Source of the DNA: Microbacterium sp.
GTDB lineage: Bacteria; Actinomycetota; Actinomycetes; Actinomycetales; Microbacteriaceae
Length of the DNA: 64,000 bases
Assembly: GCA_017306415.1 (NCBI GenBank)
Contig: JAFKIL010000002.1
Coordinates: 124,001 to 188,000, forward strand
Reading direction: 5' to 3'
Positions 1 through 7,862 of the stretch are shown one piece after another. The position numbers and the translations under genes were made by a program. Every line of letters starts with the position of its first letter. The first letter of the stretch is position 1. The notes beneath the pieces are model-generated. The model was not told the origin of the DNA. It saw only the letters and a list, made by a program, of their open reading frames with translations, and searched no databases.

Positions 1-1106
1 ACGAACAGCCACAGCAGGTCGATGTTCCACTCGGTGAACCACCGCGCGATCGTGAGCTCGGGGGGCAGCGGCGAACTCGTGAGGATCTCGGCCGGGGTCT
101 GCACGTCCGGGAGCTGCTCGACGTTCGGCGGTGCGGTGCGGGCGAGGGCGGCGGCCGCACCGCTCGCGATGCCCATGAAGGCGAGCTCGAGCGTCACCAG
201 CCACCAGAAGCGACGGGATGCGTCATCCTCGCGCAGTCGCGCGATCAGCCGCGTGCGGTAGACCGCGCCCAGGAACCCGATGACGAGGAGCGCCACCACC
301 TTGACCAGCAGGATCGTGCCGTAGGCCGAGTCGAGGCCGGACCACCCGCCGAGCCCGACGGCCGCGCGCACCGTGCCGGAGACGGCGACCACGACGAACG
401 CGACGAGCGCGATCGTCGAGTAGCGCGAGAGGACGTCGGCCATTGCGCGACGCTTCATCGCCGGGCGGATGAAGACCATCAGCACGAGCCCGCCGAGCCA
501 GACCGCGGCACCCAGCATGTGCAGGATCAGCGACGTGGTCGCGACGTTGTGCGTGGAGAGCTCGCCGGAGTGGCCCTGGGTGCCCATCGGCACGAGCGTC
601 GCGAGCGCGAGGAGCGCGACGAACAGGGTGGCGGTCCAGCTGCGGACCGCGAAGGCGAGCACCGTGAGCGCTGCGCCGGCGATCGTCGTGATGAGCCACG
701 TGCGCCCGGCCTCGGTCTGCACGAGCCACTGGCCGAGCTGGGCGCCGAAGGTGCTGTCGAGGCTGGGCTTCGCCGCCGAGAAGTCGAGGTAACCGAGGTA
801 GCCGACCAGCGCGCTGGCGATCGTGAAGACCGCGGCCGAGATGGATGCCGCGGTGAGGGCGATCTCGAAGGGCTTGTCGCCGGATCGCAGGGCGAAGAGG
901 GCGGCGACGAGCGTTCCGCACATACCCGCGGCCGACAGGTTGACGACCATCGTCGCGATCGGGAGTCCCCACCGGACCACCGCTCCCGGGTCGGCGAGCT
1001 CGAGCGGTGCAGCGCCGCCGCCGAATGCGAGGGCCCACACGATCGCCGCGAGCGCTGCCGCCAGCAGGATCGCCGGTCCGGCGACACGCAGCGCTCGGGA
1101 GTTCAC
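1..1106 (-). CDS. CopD-domain membrane protein, 3' end outside window (partial)
   Basis: The minus strand is open from a GTG at 1106 to the window edge (368 codons seen). An in-frame TAG lies just upstream of that GTG, so it is the first possible start; a GGGGGAG sequence directly abuts it. The protein is a string of hydrophobic segments of the CopD (copper resistance D) type. The last visible part (LTIARWFTEWNIDLLW) resembles the junction into a CtaG/caa3 cytochrome oxidase assembly domain, which in actinobacteria is commonly fused behind CopD. Expected role: copper handling or cytochrome oxidase maturation in the membrane. The CtaG half is inferred because it lies off the window. Confidence 0.75.
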   Translation of the reverse strand, partial: MNSRALRVAGPAILLAAALAAIVWALAFGGGAAPLELADPGAVVRWGLPIATMVVNLSAAGMCGTLVAALFALRSGDKPFEIALTAASISAAVFTIASALVGYLGYLDFSAAKPSLDSTFGAQLGQWLVQTEAGRTWLITTIAGAALTVLAFAVRSWTATLFVALLALATLVPMGTQGHSGELSTHNVATTSLILHMLGAAVWLGGLVLMVFIRPAMKRRAMADVLSRYSTIALVAFVVVAVSGTVRAAVGLGGWSGLDSAYGTILLVKVVALLVIGFLGAVYRTRLIARLREDDASRRFWWLVTLELAFMGIASGAAAALARTAPPNVEQLPDVQTPAEILTSSPLPPELTIARWFTEWNIDLLWLF

Positions 1107-1167
1107 TCCCCCAGCCTAGGCGCGCCACGCGGGGCGTCCGCCCTCAGATCGGCGCCGCGAACGCCGA

Positions 1168-1199
1168 AGGGGGGACGCCGCGGTCGCAGCATCCCCCCT
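1168..1199. terminator. Possible hairpin terminator downstream of hup
   Basis: Perfect 8-bp arms AGGGGGGA / TCCCCCCT around a 16-nt loop, 13 nt after the HU stop codon. No U-tract is visible, so termination is only a suggestion. Confidence 0.35.
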
Positions 1200-1212
1200 C
1201 GACGATGTGGTC

Positions 1213-1500
1213 TTACTTGACGGCTGCCTTCAGCTTCGAGCCGGCGGTCACCTTGACGCGCTTGCCGGCGGCGATCTTGATCTCGGCGCCCGTCTGCGGG
1301 TTGCGGCCGGTGCGGGCCGCGGTGGCGACCTGCTCGAACGCGATCCAGCCGGGGATCGAGACCTTGCTGCCCTTGGCGACGGCCTCGGCGACCGTGGAGA
1401 AGAGGGAGTCGAGCACGCTCGACACGGCGGACTGGCTCTGTCCCGTCGCGCTCGCGATGCTCGCGACGAGTTCGGTCTTGGTGATGGACTTGTCGGCCAT
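1213..1500 (-). CDS. hup: HU family DNA-binding protein
   Basis: 95 residues, the normal length of bacterial HU. It begins MADKSITKTELVASIA and carries the conserved HU core (GRNPQTGAEI in the beta-arm, then AAGKRVKVTAGSKLK). There is no long Lys/Ala-rich tail of the kind seen on mycobacterial HupB. HU binds DNA as a dimer and bends and compacts the nucleoid. The ATG at 1500 is preceded by GGAGGA at a good distance. It stands alone, with 225 bp of non-coding DNA upstream that contains a strong palindrome at 1605-1622 and a small GC hairpin close to the ribosome-binding site. Confidence 0.95.
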   Translation of the reverse strand: MADKSITKTELVASIASATGQSQSAVSSVLDSLFSTVAEAVAKGSKVSIPGWIAFEQVATAARTGRNPQTGAEIKIAAGKRVKVTAGSKLKAAVK

Positions 1501-1604
1501 GTGGGTTTGTCCTCCAGACGGCGGAGCCGCCGCCTTCATTGCGGGGACCGAGAGGCCGTTTGCCCCCCGGCTGGTCGGATCGACCGCGTCGAATGTACCA
1601 AGTT

Positions 1605-1622
1605 TCCGCGGAATTCCGCGGA
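1605..1622. promoter_or_regulatory. 18-bp perfect palindrome upstream of hup
   Basis: TCCGCGGAATTCCGCGGA is perfectly self-complementary and lies about 105 bp upstream of the HU start codon. It is the most striking element of the 225-bp gap 1501-1725. Its function is unknown; a regulator site is possible. Confidence 0.4.
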
Positions 1623-1725
1623 TTTCCGGCCATCCTGCGTCGTATTGACGGCGTGTCGCGGCAGATCCTGGGGCTGATGTGACGGATGTGGCCGCCGGAG
1701 CGTCATGCGGGACCATGGTCGACGC

Positions 1726-2328
1726 TCAGCGATGTGTGTCGATGACCGTGTGCGCGGTGCTCCGGAACGTCCCCACCACGGTCTCCGGACGGTCGAGATA
1801 CCCGCCGACCATCGCCGCATCCCGCAGCAGCACGAGAGCGCCGGCCACCTCGTCCGGATCGCGCAGGCCCGCCGCCGCCGCGAGATCGGCCAGCGTCTGC
1901 CGGAACCAGGTCCGGTGCTCCGCGATCAGCGCGCGGACCGGGCCGTCGTCCGGGTACTCCGCCGCGGCATTGATGAAGGGGCACCCGCGCGTGTGGCGAT
2001 CGCGGATGTCGGCGGCGATGCCCTCGACGACGAGGTCGAGAAGACGGGAGGGATCGCTCGTCGCCTCTCCCGCCACGGCGAAGACAGTGCGGATGACCTC
2101 GTCCTCCCCGTGCAGGTAGGCGAGGACGAGGCCCTCCTTGCCGGCGAACTGCTTGTACATCGTGGCCCGCGTGACGCCGGCCTCATCGATGATGCGGTCC
2201 ACCCCGACGGAGTGGATGCCTTCGCCGTAGAACAAGCGCGTCGCGGCATCCAGCAGCCGCTGCCGCGCGGACGGTCGGGCGGTGTCCGACGTCGTCGTAC
2301 CGGTGGCCGGCGTTCCGATGGTGCTCAT
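1726..2328 (-). CDS. TetR family transcriptional regulator
   Basis: 200 residues. A TetR helix-turn-helix lies at about residues 20-65 (RQRLLDAATRLFYGEG, then GVTRATMYKQFAGKEGLVLAYL). The C-terminal helical domain contains RGCPFINAAAEY, typical of TetR regulators of the YxaF/AcrR-like group. The ATG at 2328 was preferred to one at 2358 because GGGGGAG sits about 9 nt before it. It is divergent from the alpha/beta hydrolase gene at 2454 with a palindrome between them, so it probably represses that gene and itself. The ligand is not predictable. Confidence 0.85.
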   Translation of the reverse strand: MSTIGTPATGTTTSDTARPSARQRLLDAATRLFYGEGIHSVGVDRIIDEAGVTRATMYKQFAGKEGLVLAYLHGEDEVIRTVFAVAGEATSDPSRLLDLVVEGIAADIRDRHTRGCPFINAAAEYPDDGPVRALIAEHRTWFRQTLADLAAAAGLRDPDEVAGALVLLRDAAMVGGYLDRPETVVGTFRSTAHTVIDTHR

Positions 2329-2395
2329 GCGTGTGCTCTCCCCCGTCCATCGTGCCATCGCCCGGCAGCGGTCGGTGCGAAGACAGTGACTTGTA

Positions 2396-2415
2396 TAGAT
2401 AGAACGTTCGGTCTA
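2396..2415. promoter_or_regulatory. Probable TetR operator between regulator and hydrolase
   Basis: TAGATAGAACGTTCGGTCTA is a 20-bp dyad with 16 of 20 positions symmetric around GAACGTTC. It is centred in the divergent intergenic region, 38 bp before the hydrolase start and 67 bp before the TetR start. Assignment to this TetR is by position. Confidence 0.6.
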
Positions 2416-2453
2416 CTCTAGCGGATGACCGCGAACCTCGAGGAGTAGACACC

Positions 2454-3269
2454 ATGACCGCAGACAAGCCCCCGATCGTCCTCATCCATGGCCTGTGGAT
2501 GACACCCAAGAGCTGGGACACGTGGGCCGGACGCTTCCGCGCCCGTGGCTACGACGTGATCGTGCCCGGCTGGCCCGGTGTCGATGACCGCGATGTCGTG
2601 GACATCCGTGAGCACCCGGATGCGCTGAAGGGCATCGGGATCCGTCAGATCGTCGACCACTACGACGCCATCATCCGAGCCCTCCCCCGGCAGCCGATCA
2701 TCATGGGCCATTCGTTCGGCGGGCTCTTCACGCAGATGCTCGCGGACCGCGGTCTCGGCGTCGCGGCCGTGGGTGTCACGCCCGGTCAGCCCGCCGGGAT
2801 CTCGACTCTGCCCGCGTCGACGCTGTGGACGGGCACACCGATCCTGTCGAACCCGTTCGGTCGCAACGGCGCGAAGCCGCTGTCGAAGGCGCACTTCCAC
2901 TTCACCTTCGGCAACGACCTCGACCGGGCCGCGTCCGACGCTCTGTGGGACGAGTTCGCGATCCCCTCGTACAACCGCGTCTTCTTCGAGGGCGTCGGCG
3001 CCGCGTTCAACGAGAAGGGCGGGGCGAGCCATGTCGACTACGCCAAGGCCGACCGCGCTCCGCTGCTGATCCTGACCGGCTCACGCGACCACGTCGTTCC
3101 GCCCGCGATCGGCCGCGCCATCCTCACGAAGTACCGGGCGACGGGAAGCCCCGCGGTGGTCGACTACCGGGAGTTCCCAGGGCGCACGCATCGCATCGTC
3201 AGCCAGGACGGCTGGGAAGAGGTGGCCGACTTCGCGATCGAGTGGGCCGAGGCGCATCTCGCGTCCTGA
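2454..3269 (+). CDS. Alpha/beta hydrolase
   Basis: 271 residues, one alpha/beta hydrolase domain. An oxyanion-hole motif occurs near the N-terminus (VLIHGLW). The nucleophile elbow is GHSFGG (Ser at about residue 84), the acid is in TGSRDHVVPP (Asp about 212) and the histidine is in GRTHRIV (about 244). No signal peptide is present, so it should be cytoplasmic. Substrate unknown; such TetR-paired hydrolases often act on small esters or lactones. The ATG follows GAGGAG with good spacing. It converges on rpsN with a strong shared terminator. Confidence 0.88.
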   Translation: MTADKPPIVLIHGLWMTPKSWDTWAGRFRARGYDVIVPGWPGVDDRDVVDIREHPDALKGIGIRQIVDHYDAIIRALPRQPIIMGHSFGGLFTQMLADRGLGVAAVGVTPGQPAGISTLPASTLWTGTPILSNPFGRNGAKPLSKAHFHFTFGNDLDRAASDALWDEFAIPSYNRVFFEGVGAAFNEKGGASHVDYAKADRAPLLILTGSRDHVVPPAIGRAILTKYRATGSPAVVDYREFPGRTHRIVSQDGWEEVADFAIEWAEAHLAS

Positions 3270-3287
3270 CCCGACGGGGTCATGCAG

Positions 3288-3321
3288 AAGGCCCGGACCC
3301 CCGCGCGGGGGTCCGGGCCTT
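3288..3321. terminator. Bidirectional terminator between hydrolase gene and rpsN
   Basis: Perfect 16-bp stem, arms AAGGCCCGGACCCCCG / CGGGGGTCCGGGCCTT with only CG between them. It ends 14 nt before the rpsN stop codon and begins 18 nt after the hydrolase stop. The A and T pairs at the stem ends suit termination in both directions. Confidence 0.85.
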
Positions 3322-3335
3322 CGTGGCTGTGCTGC

Positions 3336-3641
3336 TTACCAGCTCGACTTGGTCACGCCGGGCAGCTCGCCACGGTGAGCCATGTCGCGGAAGCGGACAC
3401 GCGAGATGCCGAACTTCGTCAGGACGCCGCGCGGGCGGCCGTCGATGACGTCGCGGCTGCGCAGGCGCACCGGCGACGCGTTCTTGGGAAGCTTCTGCAG
3501 GCCGACGCGGGCGGCTTCACGCTGCTCGTCGGTGCTGGTCGGGTCGACGAGCGCCTTCTTCAGCTCGGCACGCTTCGCGGCGTAGCGGTCGACGACCACC
3601 TTGCGCTGCTCGTTGCGCGCGATCTTGCTCTTCTTCGCCAT
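3336..3641 (-). CDS. rpsN: 30S ribosomal protein S14 (Cys-free type)
   Basis: 101 residues, the longer S14 form, with the S14 signature [28 protein letters not shown] near the C-terminus. It has no cysteine, so the CxxC zinc site of the short S14 form is absent. S14 sits in the head of the 30S subunit. It is the last gene of rpmB-rpmG-rpsN, starting 3 nt after the rpmG stop. In mycobacteria and Streptomyces this Cys-free set is the zinc-starvation version; in Microbacteriaceae it may be the ordinary copy. Confidence 0.96.
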   Translation of the reverse strand: MAKKSKIARNEQRKVVVDRYAAKRAELKKALVDPTSTDEQREAARVGLQKLPKNASPVRLRSRDVIDGRPRGVLTKFGISRVRFRDMAHRGELPGVTKSSW

Positions 3642-3644
3642 GGA

Positions 3645-3815
3645 TCAGCGCTCCTCTCGGAATTCGACGTGCTTGCGGACGACCGGGTCGTACTTCTTCA
3701 GCACGATGCGGTCGGGGTTGTTGCGGCGGTTCTTCTTCGTCACGTAGGTGTACCCCGTGCCGGCGGTGGAGCGCAGCTTGATGATCGGACGGACGTCCTG
3801 AGCCTTCTTGGCCAT
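3645..3815 (-). CDS. rpmG: 50S ribosomal protein L33 (Cys-free type)
   Basis: 56 residues with the L33 core [16 protein letters not shown] and the C-terminal [16 protein letters not shown]. No cysteines are present, so it is the zinc-independent form. Its ATG overlaps the rpmB stop codon (TGATG, 1 nt), giving translational coupling. L33 lies near the E site of the large subunit. Too short for many gene callers but clearly real. Confidence 0.96.
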   Translation of the reverse strand: MAKKAQDVRPIIKLRSTAGTGYTYVTKKNRRNNPDRIVLKKYDPVVRKHVEFREER

Positions 3816-4051
3816 CAGAGCTTCACCCCCTTGGCGAGGAGGTCCTTGACGACCGACTCGATGCCGCGCGCGTCGATGACCTTGATGCCCTTGGCGGACA
3901 CGTTCAGCTTGATGTTGCGACCGAGCGACGGGACGTAATACGTCTTCTTCTGCACGTTCGGGTCGAAGCGGCGCTTCGTCCGGCGGTGCGAGTGCGAGAT
4001 GTTGTGACCGAAGCCGGGAACTGCTCCAGTCACCTGGCACACTGCTGCCAT
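3815..4051 (-). CDS. rpmB: 50S ribosomal protein L28 (zinc-independent type)
   Basis: 78 residues beginning MAAVCQVTG, with the L28 signature [18 protein letters not shown]. Only Cys5 remains; the CxxC of the zinc-binding form is replaced by CQVT. It is the first gene of the rpmB-rpmG-rpsN operon, with an AAGGAG ribosome-binding site 9 nt before the ATG. A TAGACT -10-like box lies about 140 nt upstream. No Zur-type palindrome is visible between 4052 and 4262, unlike in front of znuA and znuC, so zinc control is not supported here. Confidence 0.96.
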   Translation of the reverse strand: MAAVCQVTGAVPGFGHNISHSHRRTKRRFDPNVQKKTYYVPSLGRNIKLNVSAKGIKVIDARGIESVVKDLLAKGVKL

Positions 4052-4119
4052 AGTGGTGTCTCCTTAGTACCGTGAGGCCGGACGGCCCCACCCAAGATCC
4101 CTTGTCTGCACCCGCGCCC

Positions 4120-4142
4120 GATTCCGGCCGATTCCGGCCGAT
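4120..4142. repeat. Short tandem repeat in rpmB leader region
   Basis: The 10-bp unit GATTCCGGCC occurs twice in tandem followed by a partial third copy (GAT), within the 211-bp gap 4052-4262. No function is apparent. The rest of this gap holds only promoter-like AT-richer patches for rpmB. Confidence 0.5.
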
Positions 4143-4262
4143 CTGCGGGAGTGGGTACGAACTGCGTGCTGGAGTGCGCGCAGACAAAGAGTCAGTCTAG
4201 CACGGACGGCGTGTCGGCTTGACGTGCGCTCACCGCCCTCACCGCGGTGATCCCGCCCGTTG

Positions 4263-5597
4263 TCACGCGGTGAGTGTGTAGCGGGATCCGCCGCTGCGGC
4301 GCGGCACGCGCGCGGGATCGATCCAGGGCGGCGGGATGAGCCACACCGTGGCATGGATGCCCACCCCGTCGACGCGGATCTCCCAGCCGTCGGCGTGCAG
4401 ACGATGGTGGCAGCCGGTGCAGAGGAGCACGCCGTTCGCCAGGTCTGTGCGGCCCGCATCGCGCTCCCACCACGCGAGGTGATGGACGTGACACCACGCG
4501 GGCGGCGCTCCGCACGAGACGCACCCGCCGTCACGCGCGGCGAGGGCGAGCTTCTGCGCGGGGGTGAACAGGCGCTTCGCCCGCCCCCAGTCGAGGATCT
4601 CGCTCTCACCGCCGAGGACGGAGGGAATGACCTGCACATCGGCGGCGAGCCGACGAACGGCCGCCGCGGACACGGGCTCGGCCACGCCGTCGATCATCGC
4701 GGCACCGATGCCCGCTTCGAGGTCGGCGAGATCGATGCGCACCACCACCGTGGCCGAAGGCCCCGTCGGCACCTCGGCGCAGCCGATCGCGTGCCGACAC
4801 ACGTCGGCGAGTGCGTCGGCCTGCATCTGCTTCACCGACCGCCCGTCGCGCGCGCCCTCGTCGGCGTGCTCGTTGCGACGGAGCCCGGCAGCCACGAGTG
4901 CGTCGATCGCCGCCTTGACGGGAGCGGCCGTCTCGGGATCGAGCCTGCCGGTAAGCAGGAACATGCCCTCGCGCTCCTGGAGGAGGAGAGTGCGCTCGTC
5001 GCGCCGCGCCTCATGCCGAGGCTCGATGCCGTCAGGATCGAGGTGCGCCTCTGCGCGCGCGAGGAGCTTGGCGAGCTCGTCGGGGCGGAGACCGGGAGCC
5101 AAGGCGACCAGCTGGCGCTCCGCTTCTTCGAGCCGACGCTTGTCGACGCGGAGCGCCACGCGGTCGAGCAGTGTGATGATCGCCGACGCCGCCGACATGC
5201 CGATGCTGCCTCGGCCGACCGCGTCGCCGACCTGAGGATGCTTCGACGGGAGCCGTTCGCCCGTGAGCGACATGCGCGGAGCGGTCGCCTCGCCCACCTG
5301 CATGATGCGCACGGCTTCGTGGACGCTCGTACCCGCCGCGGTCGAGATCAGCACCGCCGGTGAGACGAAACCCTGTCTCTTGGCGAGCGAGTCCGTTCCG
5401 AGCTCACGACGCGATTGGCGAGAGATCTCGGCGGCGACCGGGGCGAATGCCGCGTCGACGTGGCGCTTGAGCGCACCGAACGCGGCGTTGACCGCGATCA
5501 GTTCGCCCGGCGCCAGCGCCGACGCCGGCCGGTCGCCACCCGCCGCGGCGAGGGCGCGGAGCGCCCGCGCGATGCCGTCGAGGGGGGAATCGTCCAT
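4263..5597 (-). CDS. DUF222 / HNH endonuclease (13E12-repeat type)
   Basis: 444 residues. The N-terminal two thirds is the DUF222 helical region (for example LRPDELAKLLARAEAHLDPDG around 170-190). The C-terminus is an HNH nuclease with two zinc pairs: CVSCG at about 362 and CTGCHH near 400, bracketing HVHHLAWWERDAGRTDLANG. These proteins are abundant, often multicopy, in actinobacteria. Their biological role is poorly known; mycobacterial relatives in the REP13E12 group are reported as LexA-regulated. A 16-bp SOS-like box ends 10 nt before the start codon (5608-5623), so DNA damage induction is likely. It lies downstream of mpg on the same strand, separated by 124 bp. Confidence 0.92.
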   Translation of the reverse strand: MDDSPLDGIARALRALAAAGGDRPASALAPGELIAVNAAFGALKRHVDAAFAPVAAEISRQSRRELGTDSLAKRQGFVSPAVLISTAAGTSVHEAVRIMQVGEATAPRMSLTGERLPSKHPQVGDAVGRGSIGMSAASAIITLLDRVALRVDKRRLEEAERQLVALAPGLRPDELAKLLARAEAHLDPDGIEPRHEARRDERTLLLQEREGMFLLTGRLDPETAAPVKAAIDALVAAGLRRNEHADEGARDGRSVKQMQADALADVCRHAIGCAEVPTGPSATVVVRIDLADLEAGIGAAMIDGVAEPVSAAAVRRLAADVQVIPSVLGGESEILDWGRAKRLFTPAQKLALAARDGGCVSCGAPPAWCHVHHLAWWERDAGRTDLANGVLLCTGCHHRLHADGWEIRVDGVGIHATVWLIPPPWIDPARVPRRSGGSRYTLTA

Positions 5598-5607
5598 GCC
5601 ACGAGTT

Positions 5608-5623
5608 TAGAACATATGTACGA
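5608..5623 (-). promoter_or_regulatory. LexA (SOS) box upstream of the HNH gene
   Basis: Read on the minus strand: TCGTACATATGTTCTA. It matches 14 of 16 positions of the ideal actinobacterial SOS palindrome TCGAACATATGTTCGA, keeping the central ACATATGT and both inner half-site bases. It lies 11-26 nt upstream of the HNH start codon, where LexA would block transcription. Confidence 0.75.
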
Positions 5624-5721
5624 CAATCCGTAGATGTCGCCGGAGGCTGTGGACAACTCCGCACGAGCCCTACGCGGGCTGTGACAGCCGGATCCGCCCG
5701 CCACCACGTCGCGGCATCCCG

Positions 5722-6396
5722 TCACTCCGCGGCAGCCTCCCGCGCCCCCCGGCCCCACCGGAACGGCGAGACGGTCGGATCGCCGGGAATCCAGAAGCGC
5801 CAGGGAAAGGCATCCGTCCCCGCCAGCCCGGCCACCCCGACGCGGGGGCCGGAGGCGACACCCGCCAACGGCTCGTGCCGCAGCTCCAGCAGAGCGATCG
5901 CGCCGTGCCACGGCTCACCCGTGACGGCGTCGATCCCGTCATGGAGCGGATGCCGCAGCCCGATCGCATCGCCGAGCCTCCCCGGTCCGCGCGCCAGCTC
6001 GCGATCAGTTCGCGCCGCAGGGCGACGGCGGTGCGCCGCATCCCGCCCGGCCACGATCTCACCCGCCCGCAGCAGCACGCCACCGCCCGCCTCCCCCTCC
6101 GGCCCGCACACCACGTTCACGCACGAATGGATGCCGTGACTGAGGTACACGTACAGGTGCCCTGGCTCCCCCCACATCGTGGCGTTGCGCGCGGTCCGCC
6201 CCATGCGCGCGTGGGATGCGGCATCCGGAACGTCGCCCATCCCCTTGCCGTGGTAGGCCTCGACCTCGGTGAGCCGCACCGCGACGGTCTCCCCGGCGAC
6301 GGTGGTGGTGAGGACGGCACCGAGGAGCCGCGGCGCCGCCTCGACGGGCAGCGCGGCGAGCGCCTGCCGTGTCGCGGGGACGAGGACGGCGCTCAT
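5722..6396 (-). CDS. mpg: DNA-3-methyladenine glycosylase (AAG/MPG type)
   Basis: 224 residues, normal for a bacterial AAG. The catalytic region LTEVEAYHG supplies the glutamate at about residue 45. Further family motifs are RNATMWGEPGHLYVYLSHGIH and ARGPGRLGDAIGL. It excises alkylated purines as the first step of base excision repair. Its ATG at 6396 overlaps the stop of the preceding gene (ATGA), so translation is coupled to that membrane protein and, further up, to the zur-permease genes, an unexpected neighbourhood for a repair enzyme. Confidence 0.93.
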   Translation of the reverse strand: MSAVLVPATRQALAALPVEAAPRLLGAVLTTTVAGETVAVRLTEVEAYHGKGMGDVPDAASHARMGRTARNATMWGEPGHLYVYLSHGIHSCVNVVCGPEGEAGGGVLLRAGEIVAGRDAAHRRRPAARTDRELARGPGRLGDAIGLRHPLHDGIDAVTGEPWHGAIALLELRHEPLAGVASGPRVGVAGLAGTDAFPWRFWIPGDPTVSPFRWGRGAREAAAE

Positions 6397-7862
6397 TGCG
6401 AGGGCGGGGGCGGGACCTGGCACCACGAGATGTCGAACCCGGAGAAGGCATGCACCTGGCGTCCGGTGGCGAGCTCGATCACGTGGGTCACCACCTTCTC
6501 GGGCATCGGCAGCAGATAGGTGTCGTACGGATTTGAGACGATGTCCGGCCCCTCGAGCACCGCGGCGTAGCGCCCGCTGGGCGACACGCACGTCTGCAGG
6601 ATCGCCGAGGTGGCGGGGAGCGTGGAGACGGCGGTCGCCCTGCCGTCGTCGGCGACGCGGAAGATGGTCGTCCCCTGCCCCGACGCGGGCCCGGTCACGA
6701 TCGAGTACGGGCGCACGGATCCGGCCTTCGTCCCGGGGATCGGCGTCACGACCCCCATGAACCCCGGCACCGCCGCACCGCTCGCGGAGGTCGCGTTCAC
6801 GAGCGCCGCCTGCGTGCCGTTGGTGAGATCGACCGTGAACATGCCGTCCGCGCGCTGGATGACCGCGATCGACGACCCGCGCGCGATGCCATCGATCGCC
6901 GTGCCGTTCCCGAGGTCCGCCGCGTTCGCCCCCGTCGCGCCGCTGAGCAGCAGCCGGCCGTCGTAGGTCAGCACCAGGATGCTGTCGGTGTCGGGCACGA
7001 AGTGCCAGTCGACCACGCGCTTCTCCCGGCCGGTGACCGCGACCGGCGTGGGCTTCGCATGCGCCGCAGAGTCCTTCAGGGACGCGATGTACAGCGCGCT
7101 CTCGCGCGTGCCCCCGCTGCCGAGGTCGGCATCGGAGTAGGTGTAGCCGATGAGCTCGCCGCGGTCGGCGCTCTGGAGCTCCGAGACCGTGCCGTTGCCG
7201 GGGAGCGGGAGGTCGCGCCGGTGCGACCCGTCGAGGTCCGTGACGACGAGGCGCGCGCGACCGTCGGCGTCGAGCACCGACACGACGAGGTGGCTGCTCG
7301 TGACGCGGAAGTCCTCGATGTGGTCGTCGCGGAACACCGGGACGGGGTCGGCGTCGGCCAGGTCCGTGCGGACGATGGTGTCGCCCACGGCGTTGCGCTC
7401 GAGCAGGTAGACGTGCAGCTTCGGCGTGCGGAATCGCTCGGTCACCGTCGCGGCGGGGCCGCCGCCGAGGCCCGCGATGCCGGTGAAGCGCACCGTGTAC
7501 TCGGTGTCGTCGTGCAGTGGCAGGGTGAAGCGGACGCCCATCCCCCGGCCCGACGTGTCGACGGTGAAGGGTGCGGCGGGCGTGACCACGACCTGCGAGG
7601 TCTTCACCTTCTCGAGCGATTGGTTCATCGTGACGATGAGCCGCGACCCGGAGGCGGCCGCGGCCGCGGCCGGGTCCATCTCGACCGACGTCACGCGGGG
7701 TCCCTGCATCCCGCTCGCGGCCGCGCCCACGAGGCCCGCCGCCGCCAGCACCGCGATCACCACACCGAAGGTGCCGAGGAACAGCCCGCGGCGCCGGCGG
7801 CGGGCACGCGCGCGTCTCCCGTCGGGCACCGGATGCGCGCCCGAGCGACGGTCAGTACTCAT
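6393..7862 (-). CDS. Membrane-anchored extracytoplasmic protein, Ig-like plus propeller-like repeats (unknown function)
   Basis: 489 residues. A very basic N-terminus (RRARARRRRRG) is followed by one hydrophobic segment at about 27-50, so it is an inside-anchored protein with an exported body. Residues about 55-145 look like a bacterial Ig-like (Big_5) domain. The remainder is beta-rich with repeated blade-like segments (VVTDLDGSHRRDLPLPGNG, SILVLTYDGRLLL, CVSPSGRYAAVLEGPD) resembling a WD40/YncE-like propeller. It overlaps the TIGR03943-like gene by 11 nt and mpg by 4 nt, so it belongs to the zur-permease operon. Function is unknown; an accessory role at the outer face of the permease is a guess. 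Confidence 0.7.
   Translation of the reverse strand: MSTDRRSGAHPVPDGRRARARRRRRGLFLGTFGVVIAVLAAAGLVGAAASGMQGPRVTSVEMDPAAAAAASGSRLIVTMNQSLEKVKTSQVVVTPAAPFTVDTSGRGMGVRFTLPLHDDTEYTVRFTGIAGLGGGPAATVTERFRTPKLHVYLLERNAVGDTIVRTDLADADPVPVFRDDHIEDFRVTSSHLVVSVLDADGRARLVVTDLDGSHRRDLPLPGNGTVSELQSADRGELIGYTYSDADLGSGGTRESALYIASLKDSAAHAKPTPVAVTGREKRVVDWHFVPDTDSILVLTYDGRLLLSGATGANAADLGNGTAIDGIARGSSIAVIQRADGMFTVDLTNGTQAALVNATSASGAAVPGFMGVVTPIPGTKAGSVRPYSIVTGPASGQGTTIFRVADDGRATAVSTLPATSAILQTCVSPSGRYAAVLEGPDIVSNPYDTYLLPMPEKVVTHVIELATGRQVHAFSGFDISWCQVPPPPSQ

Noticed and set aside
4052-4262. Zur box upstream of rpmB
   Set aside because: No TGA-GAAT...ATTC-TCA-like dyad is present; only a 10-bp tandem repeat and a -10-like TAGACT.
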